A stretch of DNA of 64,000 nucleotides from Deltaproteobacteria bacterium (lineage in GTDB: Bacteria; Myxococcota_A; UBA9160; SZUA-336), in the NCBI GenBank assembly GCA_029261925.1, contig JAJDAJ010000073.1:1-64000 (forward strand), written 5' to 3'. Below, piece after piece: positions 51,656-59,256 of the stretch. How positions within the stretch are numbered: the stretch's first letter is position 1; every line of letters begins with the position of its first letter. A program made the position numbers and the translations under genes. Under the pieces are notes generated by a model. That model was not told the DNA's origin. It was given only the letters and a program-made list of their open reading frames with translations, and did not search any database.

Positions 51656-52927
51656 TCACGAGATCTCGCGCTCGCGCAGCTGCGCGAGCTCCTCGGCGCT
51701 CACGCCGAGCGCGCCGAGCACTTCTGCGGCGTGCTCGCCCAGGTGCGGGGCGCGCGAGACCAGGCGCCACGGCGTGGCGCTGAAGCGGTACGGGGCCCCC
51801 GGGTAGACGACGCTGCGGCCGAGGTCCTCGTGGAAGACCTCGACCGGGAACCCCCGCGCCACGTGGTGCGGATCGGAGAGCGCCTCCTCGGGCGCGTAGA
51901 TGATGCCCATCGGCATGCCGCGGCCCTGCGCGCCCACGAACATCTCGTAGGCCCCGAGGTGCGCCGCCAGGAAGGCCAGCGCCTCGCGCCCGGCGGCGAG
52001 TAGCGCGGCGAGCTCGGGATCGCTGCGCGCCGCGAACATGTCGATGCTCTCGCGCGCGGCGGCTGCGCGCAGTGCGTCCATGGCCTCGAAGCGATCGTCC
52101 AGGCGCTCGGTCTCGAGCCACTCGCACAGCGCGGCGAACTCGGCCGGCGTGCGGAAGCCGATGCCCGTGTTGAGCCAGCGGCCGTCGGCGCACTGGATCT
52201 GGGCCGGGGGCGTCGGCGTCGAAGACGCGTGCCGGCCGGTCTGGCGCTGGACCACCTCGCCCGCCGCCAGGTAGTGATAGCTGCCCGCCTCGGTGCTGAC
52301 GTTCGAGGCCGCGTGCAGGTTCACGTCGATGTGCTGGCCGCGACCCAGCTCCGGCCGCGCCAGCAGCGCGACCAGCGTCGCCATCGCCGCCCAGTGGGCA
52401 CCGGTGTGGAAGGCCTGGTTGCCGCCGCCGCGCACCGGGGGCAGCGAGTGATCGTCGTAGCCGCAGCTCCAGACGGGGCCCGCACCCGCGAGCAGCGTCA
52501 GGTCGGTGGCCGGGGCCCCGCTGCGCGGTCCGCTGCGGCCGAACGGCGTGATCGAGGTCATCACGAGCTGGTCGTTGACCTGCTGCAGCCGGTCCCGGTC
52601 GATGCCGAGGCGCGCGAGCCGTCCGGGGTCCTCGCCCTCGAGCAGCACGTCGCTGCGCGCGAGCAGCGCCTCGAGCAGCTCGCGGCCGCGCTCCGTCTCG
52701 AGGTCGAGCGTGATGCCGCGCTTGCTGGTGTTGTAGTACCACCAGTACAGGCTGCGCTCGGTGCCCGGCTCGTCGTCGACGAAGGGACCGCAGCGGCGCG
52801 TCGCGTCGCCGCCCGGAGGCTCGACCACGATCACGTCTGCGCCCATGTCGGCCAGCAGCTTGCCCGCGAACGCGGTGCGCTCGCCGGCCAGCTCGACCAC
52901 GCGCAGCCCGTCGAGCGCGCCGCTCAC
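51656..52927 (-). CDS. CaiB/BaiF (class III) CoA-transferase, second gene of a tandem pair
   Basis: A 423-residue family III CoA-transferase. It opens ALDGLRVVELAGERTAFAGK, keeps SLYWWYYNTSKRGITLDLET near 60 and SCGYDDHSLPPVRGGG near 145, and carries the catalytic aspartate in GRGQHIDVNLHAASN near 199. The GTG start overlaps the preceding CaiB stop by 4 bp (GTGA). It is the counterpart of the gene at 9832; the two share the same unusual central segments, so the pair was duplicated as a unit. The likely product is one subunit of a heteromeric CoA-transferase. Donor and acceptor acids are unknown. Confidence 0.87.
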   Translation of the reverse strand: MSGALDGLRVVELAGERTAFAGKLLADMGADVIVVEPPGGDATRRCGPFVDDEPGTERSLYWWYYNTSKRGITLDLETERGRELLEALLARSDVLLEGEDPGRLARLGIDRDRLQQVNDQLVMTSITPFGRSGPRSGAPATDLTLLAGAGPVWSCGYDDHSLPPVRGGGNQAFHTGAHWAAMATLVALLARPELGRGQHIDVNLHAASNVSTEAGSYHYLAAGEVVQRQTGRHASSTPTPPAQIQCADGRWLNTGIGFRTPAEFAALCEWLETERLDDRFEAMDALRAAAARESIDMFAARSDPELAALLAAGREALAFLAAHLGAYEMFVGAQGRGMPMGIIYAPEEALSDPHHVARGFPVEVFHEDLGRSVVYPGAPYRFSATPWRLVSRAPHLGEHAAEVLGALGVSAEELAQLREREIS

Positions 52928-54156
52928 AGGGCACCCTCGGCGCGAAGCTTCTCGAGGGCGCCGGGGTCGAGGCCGAGCAGCTCGCCGAAGACCTCGGCGT
53001 TGTGCTCCCCCAGGCAGGGTGCGCCGCGCTCGATCGACGCGTCGGTCTCCGACAGGTGCACCGGGATCCCGTCGACGCGCTGCTTGCCGATCACCGGATG
53101 GGTCACGGTCGGCCACAGGCCCCAGGCCGCAGTGTTCGGATCGTGATCGACGCGCTCGGGGGGCCGCTGCACGGCGGCGGCCGGGACGCCGGCCCCGGTC
53201 AGCACCGCCTGCACGTCGTGCCTGTCGCGCTCGCGGGTCCAGGCCCCGAGCTGCACGTCGAGGGCCTCCTGCCGGGCCAGTCGGCCTTCCAGCGAGTCCA
53301 GCCCGGGCTCGCGGCACCAGCCGGCGTCGATCACGCCGGCCAGCGCCCGCCAGTCCCGGTCGTCGCGGCAGGCGATCGCGACCCAGGCGTCGTCGCCCCG
53401 TGCCGGGTAGATGGCGTGCGGAGCCATGGCCGGGGCGTCGCTGTGATTGCTGTCGGGCATGCCGGGGCGGCGCGACGGCCGGTCGTTGACGGCGTGGTCG
53501 AGCAGGACCGGACCGCAGAGCGGCACCGCGGCCTCGGTCATGGCCAGGTCCACCCACTGCCCCTCACCGCTCTGCTCGCGCCGGTACAGCGCCAGCAGCA
53601 CGGCCAGGGCCATGTAGTACGCGCCCGTGTGATCCATGTACGAGTAGCCCCAGCCCGCGGGCGGCAGCTCGGGCAGTCCCGAGGTGTGGGTGAGACCGCC
53701 GATCGCCTGCACGATCGGCCCCCAGGTCTTGAACTTCTGGTACGGCCCGCTGTGCCCGAAGCCGCAGTTGGACACGTAGATGATGTCGGGCCGGATCGCG
53801 CGCAGCGCCGGGTAGTCGAAGCCCAGGCGCGCGAACACGCCGGCGGCGAAGTTCTCGGTCACCACGTCCGAGACCGCGATCAGGCGGCGCAGCAGGTCGC
53901 GACCGCCGTCGGTCTTCAGGTTGATGGTGACGCCGCGCTTCTCGACGTTGTGGTTGTTGAAGCCGCCGCTGAGCTCGAGGCCGGCCTCGCCGGTCGGATA
54001 CGGCGGGCTGCCGCGGATCACGTCCCAGCGACCCTGGTTGCTCGGGTCCTCGACGCGGATCACGTCGGCCCCGAACGCCGCCAGGATGCGCGTGGCCCCC
54101 GCACCCGCCAGCACGCCGCCGAAGTCGACGATCCGGAAGCGTCCGAGGGCCTTCAT
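52924..54156 (-). CDS. CaiB/BaiF (class III) CoA-transferase, first gene of a tandem pair
   Basis: A 410-residue family III CoA-transferase beginning LGRFRIVDFGGVLAGAGATR, with GGFNNHNVEKRGVTINL near 66, IIYVSNCGFGHSGPYQKFKT near 124 and the catalytic aspartate in GQWVDLAMTEA near 203. It is the counterpart of the gene at 8597 (same NNHNVEKRGVT and SNCGFGH segments). There is no ribosome site before its ATG; instead an 18-codon upstream ORF ends in an ATGA overlap with it, suggesting re-initiation. Its own stop overlaps the next gene by GTGA. Together the two genes likely encode one enzyme. Confidence 0.87.
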   Translation of the reverse strand: MKALGRFRIVDFGGVLAGAGATRILAAFGADVIRVEDPSNQGRWDVIRGSPPYPTGEAGLELSGGFNNHNVEKRGVTINLKTDGGRDLLRRLIAVSDVVTENFAAGVFARLGFDYPALRAIRPDIIYVSNCGFGHSGPYQKFKTWGPIVQAIGGLTHTSGLPELPPAGWGYSYMDHTGAYYMALAVLLALYRREQSGEGQWVDLAMTEAAVPLCGPVLLDHAVNDRPSRRPGMPDSNHSDAPAMAPHAIYPARGDDAWVAIACRDDRDWRALAGVIDAGWCREPGLDSLEGRLARQEALDVQLGAWTRERDRHDVQAVLTGAGVPAAAVQRPPERVDHDPNTAAWGLWPTVTHPVIGKQRVDGIPVHLSETDASIERGAPCLGEHNAEVFGELLGLDPGALEKLRAEGAL

Positions 54157-54209
54157 CGCCGCCCGGGCTCGTGCCGCGAGCTCGCGTCTGCGCACGCCGT
54201 GTCGATCAC
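54153..54209 (-). CDS. candidate leaderless 18-residue upstream peptide coupled to the CaiB gene
   Basis: On the minus strand a TAGGAT box is followed by six bases and a GTG, which opens an 18-codon frame (MIDTACADASSRHEPGRR). Its TGA overlaps the CaiB ATG as ATGA. The geometry copies the leaderless starts elsewhere in the window and would explain why the CaiB start lacks a ribosome site. It may serve to deliver ribosomes to the CaiB start, or act as a regulatory leader peptide. It is too short for statistical coding evidence; the call depends on signal positions only. Confidence 0.4.
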   Translation of the reverse strand: MIDTACADASSRHEPGRR

Positions 54210-54215
54210 GGCGCC

Positions 54216-54221
54216 ATCCTA
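54216..54221 (-). promoter_or_regulatory. TAGGAT -10 box for the upstream peptide/CaiB pair
   Basis: TAGGAT followed by GGCGCC and GTG on the minus strand. The spacing (6 nt) equals that at 32188, 36435, 59215 and 59245. Confidence 0.45.
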
Positions 54222-54278
54222 GCACCACCGCCGCGACACCCGGTCCACGGCCGCGAGCCGCGAGACGGCCCCGCACAC

Positions 54279-54284
54279 TAGAAT
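54279..54284 (+). promoter_or_regulatory. TAGAAT -10 box for the monooxygenase/esterase operon
   Basis: TAGAAT lies 35 bp before the ATG at 54320 and leaves a leader carrying GGAGGA, so this operon appears conventionally translated. It is 58 bp from the divergent CaiB-unit box. Confidence 0.4.
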
Positions 54285-54319
54285 GTGCGCGACCCTCACC
54301 GGCAGCCGGAGGACCCCCG

Positions 54320-56137
54320 ATGCCGCCCGACCCCAGCGCGCGACCCGACACCGTGAGTCCGCCCTTCGACCCCGACGCGCTGCGCGAGCGCTACCGCCGC
54401 GAGCGCGACCGCCGGCTGCGCGCCGACGGCAACGCGCAGTACCGCCACATCGCGGGCGAGCTGGCGCACTTCCTCGAAGATCCTCACGTCGAGCCGGGCT
54501 TCACGCGTGCCCCGCTGCACGACGAGGTCGAGGTCGCGGTGATCGGCACCGGATTCAGCGGCCTGCTCACCGGTGCGCGCCTGCGCGAGGCGGGTGTCGA
54601 GTCCCTGCGCATGATCGAGTCGGCCGGGGACGTCGGCGGCACCTGGTACTGGAACCGCTACCCGGGCGCGCAGTGCGACATCGAGTCCTACATCTACCTG
54701 CCGCTGCTCGAGGAGCTCGGCTACATCCCCACGGAGAAGTACGCGCACGGTCCCGAGATCCTGGAGCACGCCCGAGCGATCGCCCGGCACTACGATCTGT
54801 ACCGGGACGCCTGCTTCCAGACCCAGGTCACGCGCATGGAGTGGGACGATGCCGGCGCGCGCTGGATCCTCTCGACCCAGCGCGGGGACCGCATGCGGGC
54901 GCGCTTCGTCTGCCTGGCCAACGGTCCGCTGAGCCGCCCCAAGCTGCCCGGCATTCCCGGGGTGGAGAGCTTCGAGGGTCACGCCTTCCACACCAGCCGC
55001 TGGGACTACGCCTGCACGGGCGGCGACACCCGCGGCGGCCTGACGGGCCTGCGCGAGCGGACCGTCGGCATCATCGGCACCGGCGCGACGGCGGTGCAGT
55101 GCATCCCGCACCTCGGCGAGGCGGCGCGCCACCTGTACGTTTTCCAGCGCACGCCGTCGTCGATCGACGTGCGCGGCAACCGGCCGACCGACCCGGAGTG
55201 GGTCCGGACGCTGGAGCCCGGCTGGCAGCAGCGCCGCATCGACAACTTCAGCACGCTGGTCAGCGGCGGCTCCGCCGAGGTCGACCTGGTCCACGACGGC
55301 TGGACCGACATCATCCGCAACCTGTCGGGCATGGTCGACCGCGGCCAGGAGAATCTGTCGCCCGAGGAGATGGCGGCGCAGCTCGAGCTGGCGGACTTCC
55401 AGAAGATGGAGCAGATCCGCGCCCGCGTGGACGCCCTGGTGCAGGACCGGGCCACGGCCGACGCGCTCAAGCCCTACTACCGGCAGTTCTGCAAGCGCCC
55501 CTGCTTCCACGACGAGTACCTGCCGACCTTCGACCGCCCGAACGTCACGCTGGTCGACACCGCCGGTCGGGGCGTCGAGGGCATCACGCCGCAGGGTGTG
55601 AGGGTCGCGGGGCGCGAGTACGGCGTGGACTGCCTGATCTTCGCGACGGGCTTCGAGGTCGGCACCGACTACGCGCGCCGCGCCGGCTGCGAGATCGTGG
55701 GGCGCGACGGCCTGGCGCTGAGCGAGAAGTGGGCGGACGGGATCTCCACCTTCCACGGGCTGCTCAGTCGCGGGTTCCCGAACTGCTTCCTCCTGGGCGG
55801 CATCCAGTCGGGCGTCACGCCGAACTTCACCGAGCTGTACGGCGAGCAGAGCCAGCACATCGCGTACATCGTCGCTCATGGCCTCGCGTCGGGGGTCACG
55901 ACCGTCGAGCCCACGGTACGGGCCGAGGCCGACTGGGTCCGCGTCATCCGCGCGGCCGAGAGCGCGGGCCAGGACTTCAGGGAGAGCTGCACGCCGGGCT
56001 ACTACAACAACGAGGGCAAGCCCGGCGAGGGACCGGGCTGGTTCGGCGGCACCTACGGCGGCGGTCCCGGAGCGTTCTTCGAGCTGCTGCGCGCGTGGCG
56101 GACCCGGGGCGACCTGCAGGGCCTCGAGCTGGGCTGA
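54320..56137 (+). CDS. Baeyer-Villiger-type FAD-dependent monooxygenase
   Basis: A 605-residue NADPH/FAD monooxygenase. The FAD site GTGFSG is near residue 77, DVGGTWYWNRYPGAQCDIES near 105-124 is the classic type I Baeyer-Villiger stretch, the fingerprint FEGHAFHTSRWD is near 219, and the NADPH site GTGATA is near 254. An N-terminal extension of about 65 residues resembles steroid or cyclic ketone monooxygenases. It should insert oxygen next to a ketone to give an ester or lactone. GGAGGA lies before the ATG. The CocE-type esterase gene follows after 10 bp, which suits hydrolysis of the ester formed. Confidence 0.88.
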   Translation: MPPDPSARPDTVSPPFDPDALRERYRRERDRRLRADGNAQYRHIAGELAHFLEDPHVEPGFTRAPLHDEVEVAVIGTGFSGLLTGARLREAGVESLRMIESAGDVGGTWYWNRYPGAQCDIESYIYLPLLEELGYIPTEKYAHGPEILEHARAIARHYDLYRDACFQTQVTRMEWDDAGARWILSTQRGDRMRARFVCLANGPLSRPKLPGIPGVESFEGHAFHTSRWDYACTGGDTRGGLTGLRERTVGIIGTGATAVQCIPHLGEAARHLYVFQRTPSSIDVRGNRPTDPEWVRTLEPGWQQRRIDNFSTLVSGGSAEVDLVHDGWTDIIRNLSGMVDRGQENLSPEEMAAQLELADFQKMEQIRARVDALVQDRATADALKPYYRQFCKRPCFHDEYLPTFDRPNVTLVDTAGRGVEGITPQGVRVAGREYGVDCLIFATGFEVGTDYARRAGCEIVGRDGLALSEKWADGISTFHGLLSRGFPNCFLLGGIQSGVTPNFTELYGEQSQHIAYIVAHGLASGVTTVEPTVRAEADWVRVIRAAESAGQDFRESCTPGYYNNEGKPGEGPGWFGGTYGGGPGAFFELLRAWRTRGDLQGLELG

Positions 56138-56147
56138 GCCCCCGCGC

Positions 56148-57944
56148 ATGCAGGAGATCGACGGCGCGCGCTGCTTCCAGGCCATGGTCCCGATGCGCGA
56201 CGGGACGCGCCTGAACACCTTCGTGTTCCTGCCGGCGAGCGGCGGCCCGCGCTTCCCCGTGATCGTGCACCGCACGCCGTACGGCATCACCTCGCCCGAG
56301 GGCGAGCGCGTGACCGACCCCACGCGGGGCTGGCTGCCGGATCCGGCCACGCCCCTGCGCGGCGCGATCCTGCGCGGCTGGCGGGAGATCGTGCGCCGCG
56401 GCTACGCCGCGGTGTACCAGGACACGCGCGGCCGCCACGGCTCGGGCGGCGAGGACCGGGTGTATGGCGACGACGCACCCGACGGCTTCGACCTGCTGGA
56501 GTGGATCGCCAGCGAGCCCTGGTCGAGCCCGCGCGTGGGTCTGTCGGGATCGTCGGCGGGCGCGACCACGGCGCTGGCCGCGGCCTCGCAGCGCCACCCC
56601 AGCGTGCGCGCCTTCTGGGCGCAGGTGGGCGGCTCGAGCATCTACGACGACGTCGTCTACGAGGGCCAGTCGATCGAGATGGAGCGGCTCTGGCTCTGGG
56701 TGGCCGGCAACATCCCGGGCCTGTCGGCGTCGCATCGCGAGGCGGTGATGCGGCGGACCGGCACGACCCCCGCCGGGCTCGAGGCGCACGCCGACGCGGC
56801 CCGGGCACGCTTCGCCGCGCTCGAGGCCGCCGTACACGCGGATCCGCCGTATGTCGACGCGGACGCCTGGATGCGGCTCCCGCTGACCGGGTACCCGGAC
56901 TTCTCGGTGCTGCAGCCCTACCTCGACGAGATCCTCACGCATCCCGCGCCGGACGCGTTCCGCGGGCGGCACGCCTTTCGCGCCACGATCGACGTTCCCG
57001 GCTTCCACGCGACCTCCTGGTTCGACATCTTCCTGACCAGCGTCATCGCCGCATTCACGGAGATCCAGGCCCGCGTCGGCAACCAGCGGCTGTGGATCGG
57101 ACCCAACGCGCACTACTTCATCTACGCGCAGCGTTTCTGGCCCCGCGACCCCTACTTCGAGTGGTTCGATCACTGGCTCCGCGATGAGCCGACCGCGATC
57201 GCGCGCGAGCCGGCGGTGTTCTACTCGCCGCGCGCCTGGGTGGACGAGGCCGACTACGTCGCCGACGACTGGCGCCACGCCGGGTGCTGGCCGCCCCCGG
57301 GGGAGAGCCGGCGCCTGTTCCTGACCGGGGACGGTCACCTGGACGCGGGGGGCCCGGGCGGCGACCCGCGCAGCTACGCGTACGACCCGCGGCGCCCGGT
57401 CCCGACACTCGGGGGCCGCAACATGTCGATCCCGGGCGGCTCCCTCGACCAGCGTCCGGTGCAGGCGCTGCCGCAGTACGGCCTGACCTACCCCGGCGAC
57501 GTCCTGGACGAGCCGCTGCAGATCGCGGGACGCGTGCGCGTGACGCTCCACGTCGGGTCGAGCTGCCCCGACACGGACTTCATCGCGAAGCTGATCGAGG
57601 TCAAGCCGGACGGCCGCACCCTGCTGCTGATGGACGGGGTCGTGCGCGCCATGTACCGCGACCCCGCGGCCGGGCCCCGCCCGCTGGAGCCCGGGCGGAT
57701 CCACGAGCTCACGATCGATCTCGGCGACATCTGCCACGAGTTCGCGGCCGGCAGCCGCCTCCAGGTCGACGTCACGAGCAGCTGCTTCCCGCGGCGTGCC
57801 CGCAACACCAACAGCGGCAACCCGGTGCTCGCGCGCGACACGGACGCGGACATCCGGGTGGCCACGAACGTCGTGCACCACGGCGAGGCGGAGCCGTCGT
57901 ACCTCGAGCTTCCGGTCCTCGCGGGGCGCAGGGTGTGGCGCTGA
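56148..57944 (+). CDS. CocE/NonD family alpha/beta hydrolase
   Basis: A 598-residue X-Pro-dipeptidyl-peptidase-type hydrolase. MVPMRDGTRLNTFVFLP near residue 13 and YQDTRGRHGSGGEDRVYG near 90 are typical; the nucleophile is in GLSGSSAG near 134; ATSWFDIF near 290 and the later WIGPNAHYF near 322 (catalytic histidine) complete the triad region. The C-terminal jelly-roll domain starts near 440. Members cleave esters (cocaine esterase) or amides. It lies 10 bp after the Baeyer-Villiger monooxygenase, so it is probably co-translated and cleaves its ester product. It is convergent with the MFS gene. Confidence 0.85.
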   Translation: MQEIDGARCFQAMVPMRDGTRLNTFVFLPASGGPRFPVIVHRTPYGITSPEGERVTDPTRGWLPDPATPLRGAILRGWREIVRRGYAAVYQDTRGRHGSGGEDRVYGDDAPDGFDLLEWIASEPWSSPRVGLSGSSAGATTALAAASQRHPSVRAFWAQVGGSSIYDDVVYEGQSIEMERLWLWVAGNIPGLSASHREAVMRRTGTTPAGLEAHADAARARFAALEAAVHADPPYVDADAWMRLPLTGYPDFSVLQPYLDEILTHPAPDAFRGRHAFRATIDVPGFHATSWFDIFLTSVIAAFTEIQARVGNQRLWIGPNAHYFIYAQRFWPRDPYFEWFDHWLRDEPTAIAREPAVFYSPRAWVDEADYVADDWRHAGCWPPPGESRRLFLTGDGHLDAGGPGGDPRSYAYDPRRPVPTLGGRNMSIPGGSLDQRPVQALPQYGLTYPGDVLDEPLQIAGRVRVTLHVGSSCPDTDFIAKLIEVKPDGRTLLLMDGVVRAMYRDPAAGPRPLEPGRIHELTIDLGDICHEFAAGSRLQVDVTSSCFPRRARNTNSGNPVLARDTDADIRVATNVVHHGEAEPSYLELPVLAGRRVWR

Positions 57945-57972
57945 GCCCGTGCTCCGAGCGGATCCGCCCGCG

Positions 57973-59208
57973 TCAGCGCCCGGAGCTGCCGTCGGCCTCC
58001 ACCCGCACCGGCCGGCGCCGGAACGCCGCGAGCAGCGCCACGTCGTAGACCGCCTTGAGCGCGCCCGCCACGACGAACGGCAGCCCGAAGGGCCCCGCGC
58101 TGAGCAGCGCCCCGCCCAGGGCCGGGCTCACCGCCGTCGACAGCGATCGCACCACGTTCGTCACGCTGGCCGCCGCCGCCCGCTCCTCGGGCCGCACCAC
58201 CGACATGATGTACGTGGTCCGGGGCGCCACGTCCATCTGCGACAGCCCCGAGCGCACGGCGAGCAGCACGAGCGCGACCGGCAGCGTCGGCGCCAGCGGC
58301 ATCAGCATCAGGGCCACGTTCGCCGGCAGGTGTGTGAACGCCATGGTCTCGATCAGCCCGATCCGCGCCGCCAGCGGCGCCGCCAGCAGCATCGATCCGG
58401 CCGCCAGCAGCCCCACCCCGAAGAAGATGGTCGCCGTCGCCTCGACGGACAGCCCGTGGCGCTCGAACAGCCACAGCGCGATCAGGGAGTCCACCGCGAG
58501 CCCGCCCCCGAACGAGTCGAGCGAGAACAGCGCCGACAGCCGCACCACGATGCCTCGCGACTCGCCGAGCGCCGGCCTGGGTCCCTCGGCGCGCACCGGT
58601 ACCTCCACCGCATCGCTGAGCGGCCGGTACACCGCCAGCATCGCCAGCCCCACCAGGGCATAGAGCACGAACATCGCGCGCAGCACCTCGGACAGCGGCA
58701 CGTCGAGGAGCGCAGAGGCAATGCCCGCCAGGCCCGTCGCCAGCGCGCCCAGCGCCGCCGCGAGGCGCCCGAACAGGGCGTGTCGCGCGTACAGCCACGT
58801 GCGCCGGACGGGCGCCACGGTCTCCGCGAGCGCTGCCTGCTCGATCGGCAGGAAGAAGCTGACGTCGCCCGCCGTCGGGTTCAGCGTTCCCAGGAACGCG
58901 ATCAGCAGCAGCAGCCAGAACGGCTCCACGACGGCAAACATCAGGCCGCTGAACATCACCAGGCCCGTGCCCCAGCGCAGCACGCGCCGGCGCCCGATCC
59001 GGTCCACGAGCATGCCAACGCCCAGCGTCGCCGCGGTCGTGCCGAGGAGCGCGCTGGTCGCGAGCAGGCCGATCTGCGCCGCGCCGAAGCCGCGTTCGTG
59101 CAGGTAGGCCGCCAGCGCCACGCTCGCGAAGCCGTCGCCCAGCGCCCGGATCGTCTTCGCGGCGACGATCCGCCGCCCGTCCGCGCTGACCTGCGGCAGC
59201 AGATGCAT
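57973..59208 (-). CDS. MFS transporter
   Basis: A 411-residue polytopic membrane protein with about 12 transmembrane segments in two six-helix halves. The MFS signature between TM2 and TM3 reads GMLVDRIGRRRVLRWGTG near residue 63; the central loop is near 195-215 (DAVEVPVRAEGPRP), and TYIMSVVRPEERAAAASVTN near 340 is the second-half counterpart. It exports or imports a small molecule with the proton gradient. The start codon is preceded by a TAGGCT box at 6 nt and no ribosome site. It is divergent from the exported protein at 59257 across only 48 bp. Substrate unknown. Confidence 0.85.
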   Translation of the reverse strand: MHLLPQVSADGRRIVAAKTIRALGDGFASVALAAYLHERGFGAAQIGLLATSALLGTTAATLGVGMLVDRIGRRRVLRWGTGLVMFSGLMFAVVEPFWLLLLIAFLGTLNPTAGDVSFFLPIEQAALAETVAPVRRTWLYARHALFGRLAAALGALATGLAGIASALLDVPLSEVLRAMFVLYALVGLAMLAVYRPLSDAVEVPVRAEGPRPALGESRGIVVRLSALFSLDSFGGGLAVDSLIALWLFERHGLSVEATATIFFGVGLLAAGSMLLAAPLAARIGLIETMAFTHLPANVALMLMPLAPTLPVALVLLAVRSGLSQMDVAPRTTYIMSVVRPEERAAAASVTNVVRSLSTAVSPALGGALLSAGPFGLPFVVAGALKAVYDVALLAAFRRRPVRVEADGSSGR

Positions 59209-59214
59209 CGCCGG

Positions 59215-59220
59215 AGCCTA
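59215..59220 (-). promoter_or_regulatory. TAGGCT -10 box 6 nt before the MFS ATG (leaderless-type start)
   Basis: Minus-strand TAGGCT, CCGGCG, ATG. It faces the TAGCAT box of the divergent gene, with 24 bp between the two boxes. Confidence 0.45.
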
Positions 59221-59244
59221 CCGGCGCGCCCCGCGGAGCGGGAG

Positions 59245-59250
59245 TAGCAT
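59245..59250 (+). promoter_or_regulatory. TAGCAT -10 box 6 nt before ATG at 59257 (leaderless-type start)
   Basis: TAGCAT, CGCCCG, ATG. The GGAG at 59241-59244 is 12 bases from the ATG, too far to be a good ribosome site. The opposing MFS promoter shares the same 48-bp gap. Confidence 0.5.
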
Positions 59251-59256
59251 CGCCCG

